A stretch of 64,000 bases of DNA from Draba incana (Eukaryota > Streptophyta > Magnoliopsida > Brassicales > Brassicaceae): assembly GCA_963576765.1 (NCBI GenBank), contig OY755213.1, positions 31,078,222-31,142,221 of the forward strand. The letters run 5' to 3'. Shown here in pieces: positions 10,775 through 20,576 of the stretch. The notes beneath the pieces are model-generated. The model was given only the letters and a program-made list of their open reading frames with translations. It did no database searches and was not told the DNA's origin. Made by a program: the position numbers and the translations under genes. The number at the start of each line of letters is the position of its first letter. Within the stretch, counting starts at the first letter, position 1.

Positions 10775-10971
10775 TGTTGGGATAGCAAACTAAGTCCCAC
10801 ATCTGAAATTTAGACAAGAATGGTCTAATATATAAGTAATGTCCAACTAAATTAGTATGAGGCCTTTTGGGATGGAACCTAAAGATAAATCCGTGCGGGC
10901 TTTGCCACTTGGGCCCAAAGCGGACAATATCATACTAATAAGAGAGTTGGACATGGGCTTAAAGTCCTACA
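10775..10971 (+). repeat. TRIM-like LTR, plus orientation
   Basis: The LTR begins TGTTGGGATAGCAAACTAAG just after the polypurine tract at about 10759-10774 and ends AAGTCCTACA at 10971. It is the inverted partner of 8022-8218. Together with the primer site at 10522-10534 it delimits a complete TRIM-like half-element of about 450 bp. Confidence 0.85.
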
Positions 10972-10976
10972 CATGT

Positions 10977-11307
10977 GTTGCCTATAGATCATTTTGGAAT
11001 CCGGCTACTATAATGATCCAATTTCTCAATCTATAATTCTATTTTATTGGAAAGAGGCGGAAAAATTATCCAAGTGCTTAAGCATGGAAAAAAATATAAA
11101 CGCATAATTATCCGAAATTTATTCATTCACAATTCACTCAAATATGTTTCCACATAACACGTTGTTATCAATTCGATTTACCAAATCTTATTTTAACGGT
11201 GTACATACTTATATAATTATAAACAAACAATCACCACTCACAATTCGTAAGAACCAAAAGGAAAAGAAAACAATCAAGAATCAGATATAGAAAGAAGTTA
11301 CAAAGCC
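10977..11307. other. Peroxidase 3' flank
   Basis: AT-rich DNA that includes the 3' untranslated region of the minus-strand peroxidase gene ending at 11308. No other gene is seen. Confidence 0.5.
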
Positions 11308-12926
11308 TTAGTAGTTGAATGCTCTACAATGCCTCCTGATCTCACCGGCTGAACCGGTCAACACATCCACAGCTCCCATCTTCACCATGGCGATTGCGAA
11401 CTGGCGTTTGAATAACTCGTTGTTGGTTGCGTACTGATACACAACACCAGAAGTGGCAGGATGGGTCGCGAGCAGCTGGTCAAGTAGCAAAACTCCTTTC
11501 CTCTCTCTGATCTGAACGAAGAACAAGTTGTCAAATGAGAAAGGCGCTGCAGGCGTTGACTGGTCCAGTGCCGCAAATTGGTTGCCTCCAGCCGAACATG
11601 TGTTCGTTAAACTGTTATGAGAAATATTTAAGGGAAAAATTAAACATTAACATATTTAAAAAGCTTTTAGAAAAAAAGGTAGTTATTAAATCAGTGGCAA
11701 AATCAAACTCGTAATCCAGTGATTTGTGCTAGGGCATCTACAAGTAAATTACATGCATCAAAAAAAAAACAAAAAATTACCTGCCAGCCAAACCGGGGTC
11801 CATGGAGGGATCCCCGATCCGGTTCACAAAACTATTACAAAATCCGACACCAACCGTGTGTGCACCCAAAAGAGCCACCGCATCAAAAACGTTCATCCCT
11901 TTATTTGCAAAGAACGTAAGCATATCTGGGACGGGGATGCCTGGTCCGGGGAGGATACTTTCGGCATCTGCACGGTTCGAGACAAATCCATCACGACGTC
12001 CGGTGGGGACCACGTAGTTTGGTCCTCCACCTAAGTACACGGTGTCACGTGTGGCGAGCGTGACTATGTCGGAGCACGAGACCGTGGAGGGACATTGAGC
12101 CTCGAGAGCTGTCTTGATCTCGTCAATCAGCTTGAACCCTCTCACTCTGCCATTTTGGACAGCGGTTTTTTCTGGATTTGGGTTAGTCGTCGTTGGGTCT
12201 ATAAGTAGGGAAGCGTCGCAACCCTAAGAGATGTCAACAATAAAATATTTTAATTAAAATTTACATTTATACACTAATATTAATGTTCTTAATGTAAAAG
12301 GTTTTGCTGGTTTGTTATCGGGAGATTGAGAGGTCGAGATCGACCGAGATTAAACGGTCAAGATGGCCAATGAAGATTATGGAAATAATGAAGATCTGAT
12401 TAGAGAAGCATCAAGAAAGATCTAGAAGATTGTTGATATTTGTCAAATCAACAATCTTCTAGATCTTTCTTGATGCTTCTCTAATCAGATCTTCATTATT
12501 TCCATAATCTTCATTGGCCATCTTGACCGTTTAATCTCGGTCGATCTCGACCTCTCAATCTCCCAATATTTGTTTTGTGATTATGTTAATTTATTAAAAC
12601 TACGATTATACGACTTTTAAAACAAGTAATATGAATAAATCGATTGGATAATATCTTACTCAGTTCTCTTTTTGATTATGTATCTAATTTAATAAATAAA
12701 TATATAAAGATATCAAAATTACATGAACAAAGCAGTCGTGAAAATGCATCCGAGTTAAGGCGGCTGTGAGTGAAGGATCTTGGCCAAAGCGTTCACGGAC
12801 CAGGTTCGTTACGATATTCTCTGCATTAGGACATGATTGGCTATAAAACCCGACTTTCAGTTGCGCGAATGCGACGGGGAAAACAAAGAAAATTAATAGA
12901 AGAACAGAAAAGTTTGCAATCTTCAT
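11308..12926 (-). CDS. Class III secretory peroxidase (three exons)
   Basis: Exons at 12926-12723, 12223-11781 and 11611-11308 join with GT-AG introns into 316 codons, the usual length of plant class III peroxidases. A signal peptide (MKIANFSVLLLIFFVFPVAF) is followed by the mature start QLKVGFYSQSCPNAE. The distal haem site RMHFHDCF contains Arg59 and His63, and LLGAHTVG carries the proximal haem-ligand histidine. The product is a secreted haem enzyme that oxidises phenolics with hydrogen peroxide in the wall. From memory the closest Arabidopsis relative is peroxidase 44. The glutamine usual before GCD is a histidine here (FVHGCD, spanning intron 1). Intron 1 holds a perfect long inverted repeat. 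This gene is not part of the colinear chromosome 3 block to its right, so it may be transposed. Confidence 0.92.
12320..12564. repeat. Perfect 118-bp inverted repeat in peroxidase intron 1
   Basis: Arm 12320-12437 begins gggagattgagaggtcgaga and its exact reverse complement lies at 12447-12564, separated by only 9 nt. I compared the arms base by base and found no mismatch. A transcript of either strand would fold into a 118-bp duplex. I see no clear target duplication: the left flank is tttgttatc and the right flank aatatttgtt. It may be a fold-back element or a very recent inverted duplication. Confidence 0.95.
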
Positions 12927-13002
12927 CTTGATTTTGTGGTAAGTGTTACGATGTAATAGTGCTAGTTCTTGTAGAATGGCTTATGATACCTCATAACCAC
13001 TA

Positions 13003-13012
13003 CTATATATAG
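13003..13012 (-). promoter_or_regulatory. TATA box of the peroxidase gene
   Basis: On the minus strand the sequence CTATATATAG lies about 80 bp upstream of the peroxidase ATG at 12926, a normal distance for a plant TATA element with a short leader. Confidence 0.6.
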
Positions 13013-13194
13013 GCCAAAATGGGCCGTCTATAAAGAAAATAAATTAAAGAGGAAATTGATACATCTTGGATATGTCGAATAGGTCAGTCAAATTTATTTA
13101 AATTAAGAGATTGATCTTTCTATTAAAACCAAATGCGTACGTATAGTACGAACTACTTTGAAACATTCCGCGATGCCTTAATATATATTTAAGC

Positions 13195-13315
13195 ATTTTA
13201 CATACGAAATGTAAATGCCTAGAAATGAGAATGCCCCTCCTCCCAAGGGGGATTGAACTAGGGGCACAATGAAACCAACTCCAAGTGCTTAACCACAAGG
13301 GGCCCACTGAAATTA
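13195..13315 (-). mobile_element. SINE-like tRNA-derived repeat
   Basis: On the minus strand, GTGGTTAAGCACTTGG resembles a tRNA A box and GTTCAATCCCC a B box about 50 bases later, in the order of an RNA polymerase III promoter. The segment does not fold into a functional tRNA that I can identify and lacks a matching acceptor stem. A tRNA-derived SINE or tRNA relic is the best reading. Confidence 0.45.
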
Positions 13316-15940
13316 AGATTTCGGTCCGAATTTCGAGGTTATCAAAAAAAATTGTATAGGTACAAATGTCTGTTAGATGTAGTTACATGACTACTATAAA
13401 ATTATATGGTGATTGTAAGTTTTTGGAAATAATGTGTATCTTAAAAATATAAATATACCGATTAGAAGAGACAAATTTATTTATATTCATAATTCATACG
13501 AGGCTTGTTTTCTCTAAAAACTACTTCTCCTGATTAGATCTTTTGAATTTTTCTTGAGTTATACGAGATAAACGATAGTTTTAGACAAATATTGTTACTA
13601 AATACTAATATATGTTTGATTTAATATTAGTCAACGACACAAAACAATCGGATTTTAAAGGGTAAGATATAACAAGTGTACTAAGAAGAAATAAAGGAGC
13701 CATCATCCGATAATTGTAAATCAACAAGGAGTTATTTTATGCGGTACAAAGACTCGTTCTTAATTCCCGACCAAAAAAAAGACTCGTTCTTAATTTCCTA
13801 AGTAAAATGATAGAGAATACTTCTTTTCTAATTGAAAAACATTATGAAAGATTAAAAAAAGCAACTAATTCAAGAAAGTAACCTTGGGGTTGAGTAATAT
13901 TATTATATGATACATTACATAATTTTACATGTAAGACCAACGCTGTCAAACAAAAAAATATAGCCAATTTCGTTGAGATTGAGTAAAGAAGTTGTCGTTA
14001 CAACTTACAAACTATAAAATAATCAAGGGTGTAATGTAGTATGTCCATTAATTACATATATTCAGGTATATAATTTCTAAAATAGTTTTGTTCCATTTTA
14101 GAGAAATTTCAAGTTATGTCATTTTTCCCATGTCACTTTTCAAATATGCCACTATTTAAAAAAAATTTACAAATATGTCATCTTTTTTTTAAAAAACCTC
14201 AAGATTACCCTTATTACAAAAGGAAAAAACATGCGACTCTTTAACCAAAATCGTGATTTCTTCTCCTCTCTCTCTGAACTTTTCTTCTTCTCTATGAACC
14301 AAATCTCGTCGTTTTTTCTCTTATTCTATGCAGATTTCGTCGTCGTGAAATCGGATCTCGCTGTTTTTTTTTTCTCTGAGCCAGATCTCGTCATTGTGAA
14401 ATCGGATCTGAATTTGATTTTTGTTTTCTCTGATATGAGATTAGATTTGTTGCAAAAGAAGAAGAAGAAGAGGAAGAAAATTTGATCTCAATGAAAACGC
14501 ATACGCAAACGTAAAGACACTAAAAATTGTAAAACCATTTACATTATAAAACTTTTCAAAAAAAAATTATAATCTTTTATAAAGATTTTATAAGGTTTTA
14601 AACTGTTTATAAAATTATTTAAACTGTTTTACAAAACTTTTTTAAAAAATTATAAGATTTTTATACAGTTCTAAAAGATTTTTAAATAGTTTTATAAGTA
14701 TTTTAAACATTCTTATAAAATCTTATAAACATTTTTAAAAAACATTGGAAACCTTTCAAAAATATTATAAAACATTGGAAACTTTTAAAAATCTCATAAA
14801 ACTTTATAAATTATTGAACTGTTTACTTTTTAATGACAGATGCAGAACTCTTATAAAACTGTTTAAAAAGTTTATAAAAAAACGTAAAAACTCTAAAACA
14901 GTAAGAAGAACATTAAAAACAGATCTAACCCAAAAATATCCAAAATCCAGATATGTAACCAACATCGAGCCAAAAACTAAGATGGGGTTACCATTTACAT
15001 TATAAAACTTTTCAAAAAAATTATAATCTTTTATAAGGTTTTAAACTGTCTACTTTGGGCGATGGAGTGCATGTACGGGAGAAGGCTATCGATAGTGAGG
15101 ACTTTGTTTTTATTGCTCTCATAATGAGTTGACAAAATAATTTTAGAGTAAATATGGGACTTTGTTTTTTACCGTCTTTTTCTATAAATTTTGTTGGTCC
15201 CAAGGTTTTTATACTTAGTTGTCTGCTCTCTTTTACATTTGTTTCTCTTAGTTGTCTCGTGGATTATTGTTTTGACTAAAAATCAGATATTTCGGCTATG
15301 TTTCTACTACAATCTTGGTGCGGTATGGGAATAATTTCCAAAACATGGAAAAGATACAACAAACCTAGAAAACATAATTCTTCTTACGTGGGAGTCAACT
15401 TTCATATTTAAAACTATATTGCAAATGAAATTATAGTAACTTGGTCTAAAAAACAAACACCACAATAAAGAGAGATAATAGATTATGTTTACAACCAAAC
15501 CACATAAAACTATTTCTAAAACACTAACCATTGCGTAGCGAAGGTAATCATCTAGTTATTATATAAAAGTTGAATGAGCCCTCGATACCAAGCCACATGG
15601 CAAAAACACAAATTTATATCCGAAGCGTTTCCAAATGTATTGAATGTTTATCCGACTCACTACTCAGTTTAACTTTGGTGGTCCTGACTTCGATCTGGAT
15701 GTACAGTATATATTTTTTCGAAGACTTTCATAGCTTTAAACCTCTCAACCTCTCTATTACTGGCTAAATTATATACTATCATACAAATCAAAAAAAAATT
15801 GAGATCAAAAATTTGTCAAAAACACAATTTTTCTAAAATAATTATATACGATCAATATATCTTATATTGCTACCTTTCAACGCAAAGATCCTCGTGTTGG
15901 GATTCATTAGAGCGGAAGCAAGGGCTTACTCATGTCTTCC
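13316..15940. other. AT-rich gene-poor stretch with repeats
   Basis: No gene is supported. A short direct repeat of aagactcgttcttaatt occurs near 13749 and 13781. From about 14100 the sequence aagttatgtcatttttccca resembles ends of Brassicaceae Mutator-like elements, but I cannot find a matching second end. Between 14530 and 15050 AT-rich runs of the type ataaaacttttcaaaaaa repeat, and about 60 bp at 14535 recurs at 14988. Open frames here are low-complexity artefacts. Confidence 0.4.
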
Positions 15941-16451
15941 TTTTTTTTTGATCAAACCGTGACTTATATTAAGCTTAATCTCCCATGGAGCAATTGTTCA
16001 AAGATACACGTCCAAACTAAGCTAGTGCGTCGGCTACAACATTTGCCGAACGCGAGATGAAAATGAAAACGATAGAAATGAATTCTGCGCTAAGATAACG
16101 AATATCGAAGAGAAGAGAATTCAACTCATTGATCACTCCATTCGAATTGAGGAGAGTGACCAGAGAAAGCGAATCCGGGTAGCAATTAAGCGATCGGAAA
16201 CCTGCTGTAAGGGCTGCGATAAGGGCTGTTTTAACGGCCAGAGCCTCGGCCACAAGGGCTGAAGGTACCTGACCACGTGAAACAGAGTCTTGAAGCAAAA
16301 CCTCCATTCTTGAATCTTTAAAGCACCATCCAAGCCCACTGTCCAAGGAGGCTGCGATCCATGAACCATCCACATAACATTGGACTGCCGCTGGAGGCAG
16401 AGGCCGTGAAGGGACTGATCTTGGAACCGATGGAGGCTTAACCAGAGCCAA
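15941..16451 (-). mobile_element. 5'-truncated LINE with RNase H domain
   Basis: The minus-strand frame 16451-16017 encodes an RNase H-like domain: YVDGSWIAASLDSGLGWCF with the first catalytic aspartate, then ALVAEALAVKTALIAA with a catalytic glutamate, ending SANVVADALA. This is the C-terminal domain of plant non-LTR retroelement ORF2. A T-run at 15941-15949 is the reverse complement of the 3' poly-A tail. The element is truncated at 16451, where it abuts an F-box gene fragment without spacer. The usual Asp in the final DxNxxAD motif appears as Ser (SANVVAD), so the domain is probably dead. Confidence 0.8.
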
Positions 16452-16742
16452 GTGTGGTTTGGATTAATTTCATGGAAGTGTCAATTCTTAACTTGTTGGA
16501 TTGAGTGCAGTCCAAAATGGGACACTCAACCAAGTTACTTCATCGACAATAAAAGGCTTGTCGTGTGTTGTTGCGATGAAACTGGCCTAGCTTGGATCTA
16601 CGTTATGTCGGTAAATAAGTTGATCAGCAAAACCCGAATAGATTATGTGGTTGATCATTGGCCTTTGCATTGCACCTATATTCCCAATTTGGTCCCGGTT
16701 CCTCGATGTCAAAGAGAAGAAGCAAGAATACAATTTAATTGA
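16452..16742 (+). pseudogene. F-box-associated C-terminal fragment
   Basis: The sequence is closely similar to 6605-6875: FIDNKRLVVCCCDETGL, then VVDHWPLHCTYIPNLVPV. It is the last part of an FBA-type F-box gene, directly joined to the LINE truncation point. It retains most of one frame, but a stop lies in the upstream part and there is no N-terminal half. Not functional. Confidence 0.75.
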
Positions 16743-17829
16743 TTCCGTTTCGGTTTTAGTTCGTTTTTAGATGAGGAAGCAGAATTTGATTGGGATTTGA
16801 TGTACTTATTCTCAAAGCATTCTTTTTGTTGCAACTAGAGATATTTGTTCATCTTACTTTTTGTTTTGCTTTTTTAAGAAAGTAAATTATTTTAGTTTGT
16901 CACATCATATTATAAGAAACGAACAGAGATTTGTCAATTATGGTACTCTAACAATGCTTCACTCCATTTAATAGCAAAAACGCAAAATTTCAACATGTAT
17001 AAAATTAGTCGCCAAGGTTCACGGATGCCTAAACCGCTAGGAAAAATAATACCTAACAACTCTAGCCTCAATGTTATTACTAGGCCTAGTTATCACTATC
17101 ACTCTTCCACATAAAAACCTGTACAACAACAGATCTTATAAAGGCTCGAATCAAATCTACCAAACCAACGGTATAGCGATGCCATTTCATTCTACCTTAT
17201 TCATTTCCCTAAACGAAGAATCTGCGATTGTAAAACTCAGAGTCCATACAATGTTATTTCAACCTCACCAAAGATCCAGAACATGTTTTGAGAATGATTG
17301 AAAAGAAAAAGATGACCTTTTTAAACCCTAACCATACTAAAATCAAGAAGATAACTTATATCTACAGAGAAAGGCACATCATTCTACTTGCAATCTCCTC
17401 TTTATCTATACCTAAAGTTCTTAGCTAATCGAGCTTCAGAGACCCACAAAATTCAGTAGTATGTAACCGCAATGCGACATTTTACGTTCATTTAACCTTC
17501 TCAAATTCTCTAAATTGCCTTAACCAACCATTAGATACATAACACTATAACCTCCCTACGTTTCTTCTACACTCTAAAGCGTGAAAGAAGCAGAAAGCAA
17601 GATCATTTGAGATATAAACCATATAATGGAATCAAGAAAGCAACATTGAATTGCAAATCAACACCATACTCGAAGCAGGGGAATCGTTTAAACAAGCAAG
17701 TTCTTTACCACAATACAAAATTCAAAAGAGATTACAGATTCAAATCCAGTTTTATCTGCAAAAAGTACCAAATTATTGCCAATTTGAGAACGAAACCAAC
17801 CATTAGAGAAAGATCCTTCAGAAAAAAAC
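16743..17829. other. Intergenic region downstream of C1-FDX
   Basis: AT-rich DNA including the 3' flank of the minus-strand ferredoxin gene. Part of it (about 17500-17829) recurs in diverged form at 25600-25970, and a stretch near 16990-17050 resembles 32560-32660. No gene is supported. Confidence 0.5.
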
Positions 17830-18324
17830 TTACGGAATATCCCAAGGCTTAGCTTCAGGAACAGCAACAACCATACCTTGAAGCTCCTGCGTCAACACAA
17901 CTTGGCAGCCAAGCCGTGAATGCTTGTTCATAACACGGGATCTAGAGTTACGCTTGAGCACATACTCCTCGTCGTATGTACGAGGCGGAAGCTTCTCGAG
18001 CCATTCCTCAGCGATCTGGACCTCGCATTCGGCCGAACAAGCCTCGATATCATCTAATCGATGCGACGCCGGATCGATCAGACCGGTGTGAGTTAGCGCA
18101 CGGAGGAGAGTTTGACCCGATAACCCAATGATTTCCTTCTTGAATCCATCCGGATCGATCGCGGAAAGCTTGACGATTCGGTCGGAGACTTTTTTCGATC
18201 CCGAAGACGGAGAAGGTGCGGCGGAGATTGGAGCGGATGTGGCGGTGTTACGGTAGATTATGGATCTGGCGAATGGAGAAAGACGGTGGATTTGGGTGGA
18301 GAGTTTCTGGAGATTCGTCGCCAT
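17830..18324 (-). CDS. C1-FDX: Complex I bridge ferredoxin C1-FDX
   Basis: A single-exon gene of 164 codons. Residues 1-45 form a Ser/Ala/Arg-rich mitochondrial presequence; the rest is an adrenodoxin-like fold (KLSAIDPDGFKKEIIGLSGQ and SRLGCQVVLTQEL). The family member At3g07480 has been described as the ferredoxin that bridges the membrane and matrix arms of plant mitochondrial complex I. The usual C-x5-C-x2-C...C iron-sulfur signature is incomplete: only Cys96, Cys100 and Cys140 are present. That fits a structural rather than an electron-transfer role. The stop codon overlaps a GTAAG-like sequence, but no intron is needed. Fragments of its 3' end are repeated near 25600-25970 and 27982-28040. 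Confidence 0.9.
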   Translation of the reverse strand: MATNLQKLSTQIHRLSPFARSIIYRNTATSAPISAAPSPSSGSKKVSDRIVKLSAIDPDGFKKEIIGLSGQTLLRALTHTGLIDPASHRLDDIEACSAECEVQIAEEWLEKLPPRTYDEEYVLKRNSRSRVMNKHSRLGCQVVLTQELQGMVVAVPEAKPWDIP

Positions 18325-18551
18325 TGTTGTTGTTCCTCGAATTTTGGTCGTTCAAGAGATTTTTGTGTTAAAAGTGAGAGTGAAGGTGAAATGCTAATTT
18401 GATATGGGCCTCTTTGAAAGCCCAAATCATGGTTTAAGGCCCAAGAACACGAGGGGGAAAAAACCACAAATTGCATTCGGTTAAACCGGTTCAACGGTAA
18501 TAGGGTTGAGTTAAATTGTCTTTGATTATGCTAATTGATGAAATTTTTCAT

Positions 18552-19276
18552 TGTTGGGGTCGGTTTTCACCTGCTCAACATTGACGTCCAAAGACAAGGC
18601 GACTAAAAAAATGGCCCTCCAGACTCTCGATGAAGAAGGCGTAACGACACCTAAGTCTTCTTGCGAAGCGAAGCATGTGGAAGCGGAACGAGCCTAGGCA
18701 AAGCGGTAATGGATCGGGACCAGGCAGTGCCGACCACGCGCTCTCCACCTTGGGACCGAGCACGCGCTCTCCACCTTGGGCCGACCACGTGCTCTCCGCC
18801 TTGGGACCGACCACGCGCTCTCCACCTTGGGCCGACCACGTGCTCTCCGCCTTGGGACCGACCACGCGCTCTCCACCTTGGGTCGACCACGCGCTCTCCG
18901 CCATGGGCCGACCGCAGGCTCGCTCTCCGCAGGCCGGTCATACACTCACCTTAGTTACTGCTCTTATCTTTAGCATGACGCAGTCTCCGGCCCATGGACG
19001 TGAAGGAAGCCCGAAGTCCGGTCCAGGCGCGAAGCCCACGTTGGTGCAACCGACTCCGCGAAGACTTAGGAAGCTTAGCCGACTTAGGAAGCTATATATA
19101 CTTCTTTGTACAAACCCTAAGGGGGGATGGGCAAATTCATTCACAATCTTGTACTCGAACTTTTACACAGCAATAAAAAGCTCTTACTCATCTCTTGCGA
19201 CCTTAGCTAACCCTAGAAATCTCTACCTCCTCACGAAACCCTTACAAATCTAATTGTGCTAGCTTAGGCTCCCACA
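18552..19276 (+). mobile_element. Solo LTR with internal GC-rich tandem array
   Basis: A 725-bp segment runs from TGTTGGGGTCGG to GGCTCCCACA and is flanked by a perfect 5-bp duplication TTCAT (18547-18551, 19277-19281). There is no partner LTR or internal domain, so this is a solo LTR. It includes a likely TATA region (gctatatatacttc) near 19090. The orientation is assigned from that TATA and is not certain. Overlapping open frames on both strands come from the repeat array and are not genes. Confidence 0.88.
18727..18930. repeat. GC-rich ~27-bp tandem array inside the solo LTR
   Basis: About seven copies of a unit like ccgaccacgcgctctccacc-ttggga are arranged head to tail. They alternate between two variants (cacgcg with ccacc, cacgtg with ccgcc), making a 54-bp higher-order unit. 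The array is strikingly GC-rich against its AT-rich surroundings. Confidence 0.85.
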
Positions 19277-19494
19277 TTCATTAATCTCATATTGCATTCC
19301 ACAAAGGGGAGGTTTCTTGGATGTAATCTCTCTAGGCACAATATCATTGTGATCTTAACGAAAACCTTTGAAAATTGGCATACCTAAAATGAAACATTTC
19401 GATAGGGATGTTTCTTTCGACATTCTTACCAAAACAAGGAGGCATGTATGTCATAGTTTTTAAATATAAACTACTCAAATTCTAACTCTAATCA

Positions 19495-19640
19495 ATCACA
19501 CCACCGTGATGGTTGTGGAACTTTTATTCTGATTGCCTTGTCGCTAAACGATGAGGTTGACCACAAGATCTCAGTCACGAGTTTATAATTTGCACCAAGT
19601 TCATATATGTCTCTCAGTTTCTCACCATCTTCCTCCTAAA
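19495..19640 (-). pseudogene. FRIGIDA-like gene fragment, copy A
   Basis: On the minus strand the sequence matches that at 25975-26120 (protein pieces EEDG-KLRD and NYKL), which belongs to the FRIGIDA-like remnant described there. Only one short exon-like piece is recognisable. The flanking DNA to about 20250 (aagatcttgcaacaaaag) resembles 31830-31990, so a larger block was once shared. Confidence 0.5.
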
Positions 19641-20309
19641 GATGAATAAGCAGAATGTGATATTTTGGTGTACTTTTCTCAAACTATATTTTGGGCAAAC
19701 GTACTAATTCACCACAAGAAATTTCATATCCTCCCAGATAGACACGAAAATTTATCCTCGTTAAAAGTATACCGGTTTCAGTTTTCCTTTAGTAATTCTG
19801 GCTCGTTTTTTGGTTTTAGTAAGCTTTTGCGATTAGTCATAAAATAGTTTTGTTTTAGATCTTGCAACAAAAGAGCTTTCTATATGTTCTGGTCCACATG
19901 ATCTCATGTTTTCCCACTTTCAGTAATTATATTGTCTTTGCTTTGCTTCACAGACAAATTCCTGACGTTTGTACATATGTATGGCTTATTATTTATTACC
20001 TCTCACAGTTGAGTCTCGAAAATTACCACAAATATACTAGTGACACAAAAAGCAGGCCAAGAAGTGAAATGATGATTGATATCACTCACAACGACATATG
20101 AAAAAAAAAAAAATACAACAAATTTATATCAGAATTAGCGATCATTAATATATCAAACTTTGATGCAAAATAAGCAAAGAGCACCAAACAACATATTTTT
20201 ACTTTGGTAATCATAATTCTGTGACGTTGAAACTTTCTTTTTTGGGTCAAACTCATAAATTTAGGTTTAAATAGATTATAACAAAAATTTCAAATCACAA
20301 ATTTAACAA
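19641..20309. other. AT-rich remnant, no gene
   Basis: Shared in part with 31800-32050. No coding potential is seen. Confidence 0.4.
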
Positions 20310-20350
20310 TTATTAGATGACTCCGCGCGTGATACGCGGATAAGTTCTTG
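20310..20350 (-). mobile_element. Possible Helitron 3' terminus
   Basis: On the minus strand, a GC-rich hairpin (ccgcgtatcacgcgcgg) is followed after six bases by CTAA and then T, the hallmark of a Helitron end (hairpin, CTRR, insertion before T). The other end cannot be found, possibly because the Athila-like element at 20577 interrupts it. Confidence 0.4.
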
Positions 20351-20576
20351 CTTATTTATTTTTAAAATTTAATGAATTAAAAGCGTTCATTTTGATTTAA
20401 ATGCTGTAAATTTTTAGATTTTAAACTATCTTATCTAAAGTATTAAGTTTTTGAACATATAGAACCTAAAGAAACATGTAAAATTCATAAAGAAACAACT
20501 AATTAACTTTTTTACCTTCACGGAAAAAAATCATATATTTCTCTTTACTTTTTGATGAAAATAACTTATTCATATA

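Larger units (their letters stand above)
8022..10971. mobile_element. Chimeric retroelement with inverted LTRs
   Basis: The 2,950-bp unit starts TGTAGGACTT and ends AAGTCCTACA and is flanked by a perfect 5-bp duplication CATGT (8017-8021, 10972-10976), so it integrated like an LTR retrotransposon. The two 197-bp LTRs (8022-8218 minus, 10775-10971 plus) lie in inverted instead of direct orientation. Each is joined to a TRIM-like internal region with a polypurine tract (ttgaggggaggtttg) and an initiator-methionine-tRNA-type primer site (TGGTATCAGAGCC). Between them sit copia integrase, reverse transcriptase and RNase H pieces, partly inverted. Left and right arms differ by only a few bases, for example one substitution near 8053 and one near 8117. 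Template switching during reverse transcription is the likely origin. Confidence 0.85.

Noticed and set aside
10486..10785. A 99-codon plus-strand gene (MFFASSSLIHNKWYQSLGSE)
   Set aside because: It spans the U5/primer site and TRIM internal region; the identical frame on the other arm is fused to pol. Noncoding retroelement DNA.
12320..12564. A microRNA precursor
   Set aside because: The stem is perfectly paired over 118 bp, unlike plant miRNA precursors, which contain mismatches and bulges; a fold-back repeat or recent inverted duplication fits better.
13195..13315. A tRNA gene
   Set aside because: A and B box-like sequences exist, but no acceptor or anticodon stem pairs that I can fold, so it is called a tRNA-derived repeat.
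14231..14485. An 84-codon Phe/Ser-rich frame
   Set aside because: Low-complexity T-rich DNA; no signal peptide logic or homology, and the frame ends in a lysine microsatellite.
18575..18954. Several overlapping open frames on both strands with repeated WSAQGGERV or RALHLGPT motifs
   Set aside because: All arise from the GC-rich tandem array inside a solo LTR; a repeat length divisible by three opens every frame. No start context or homology.
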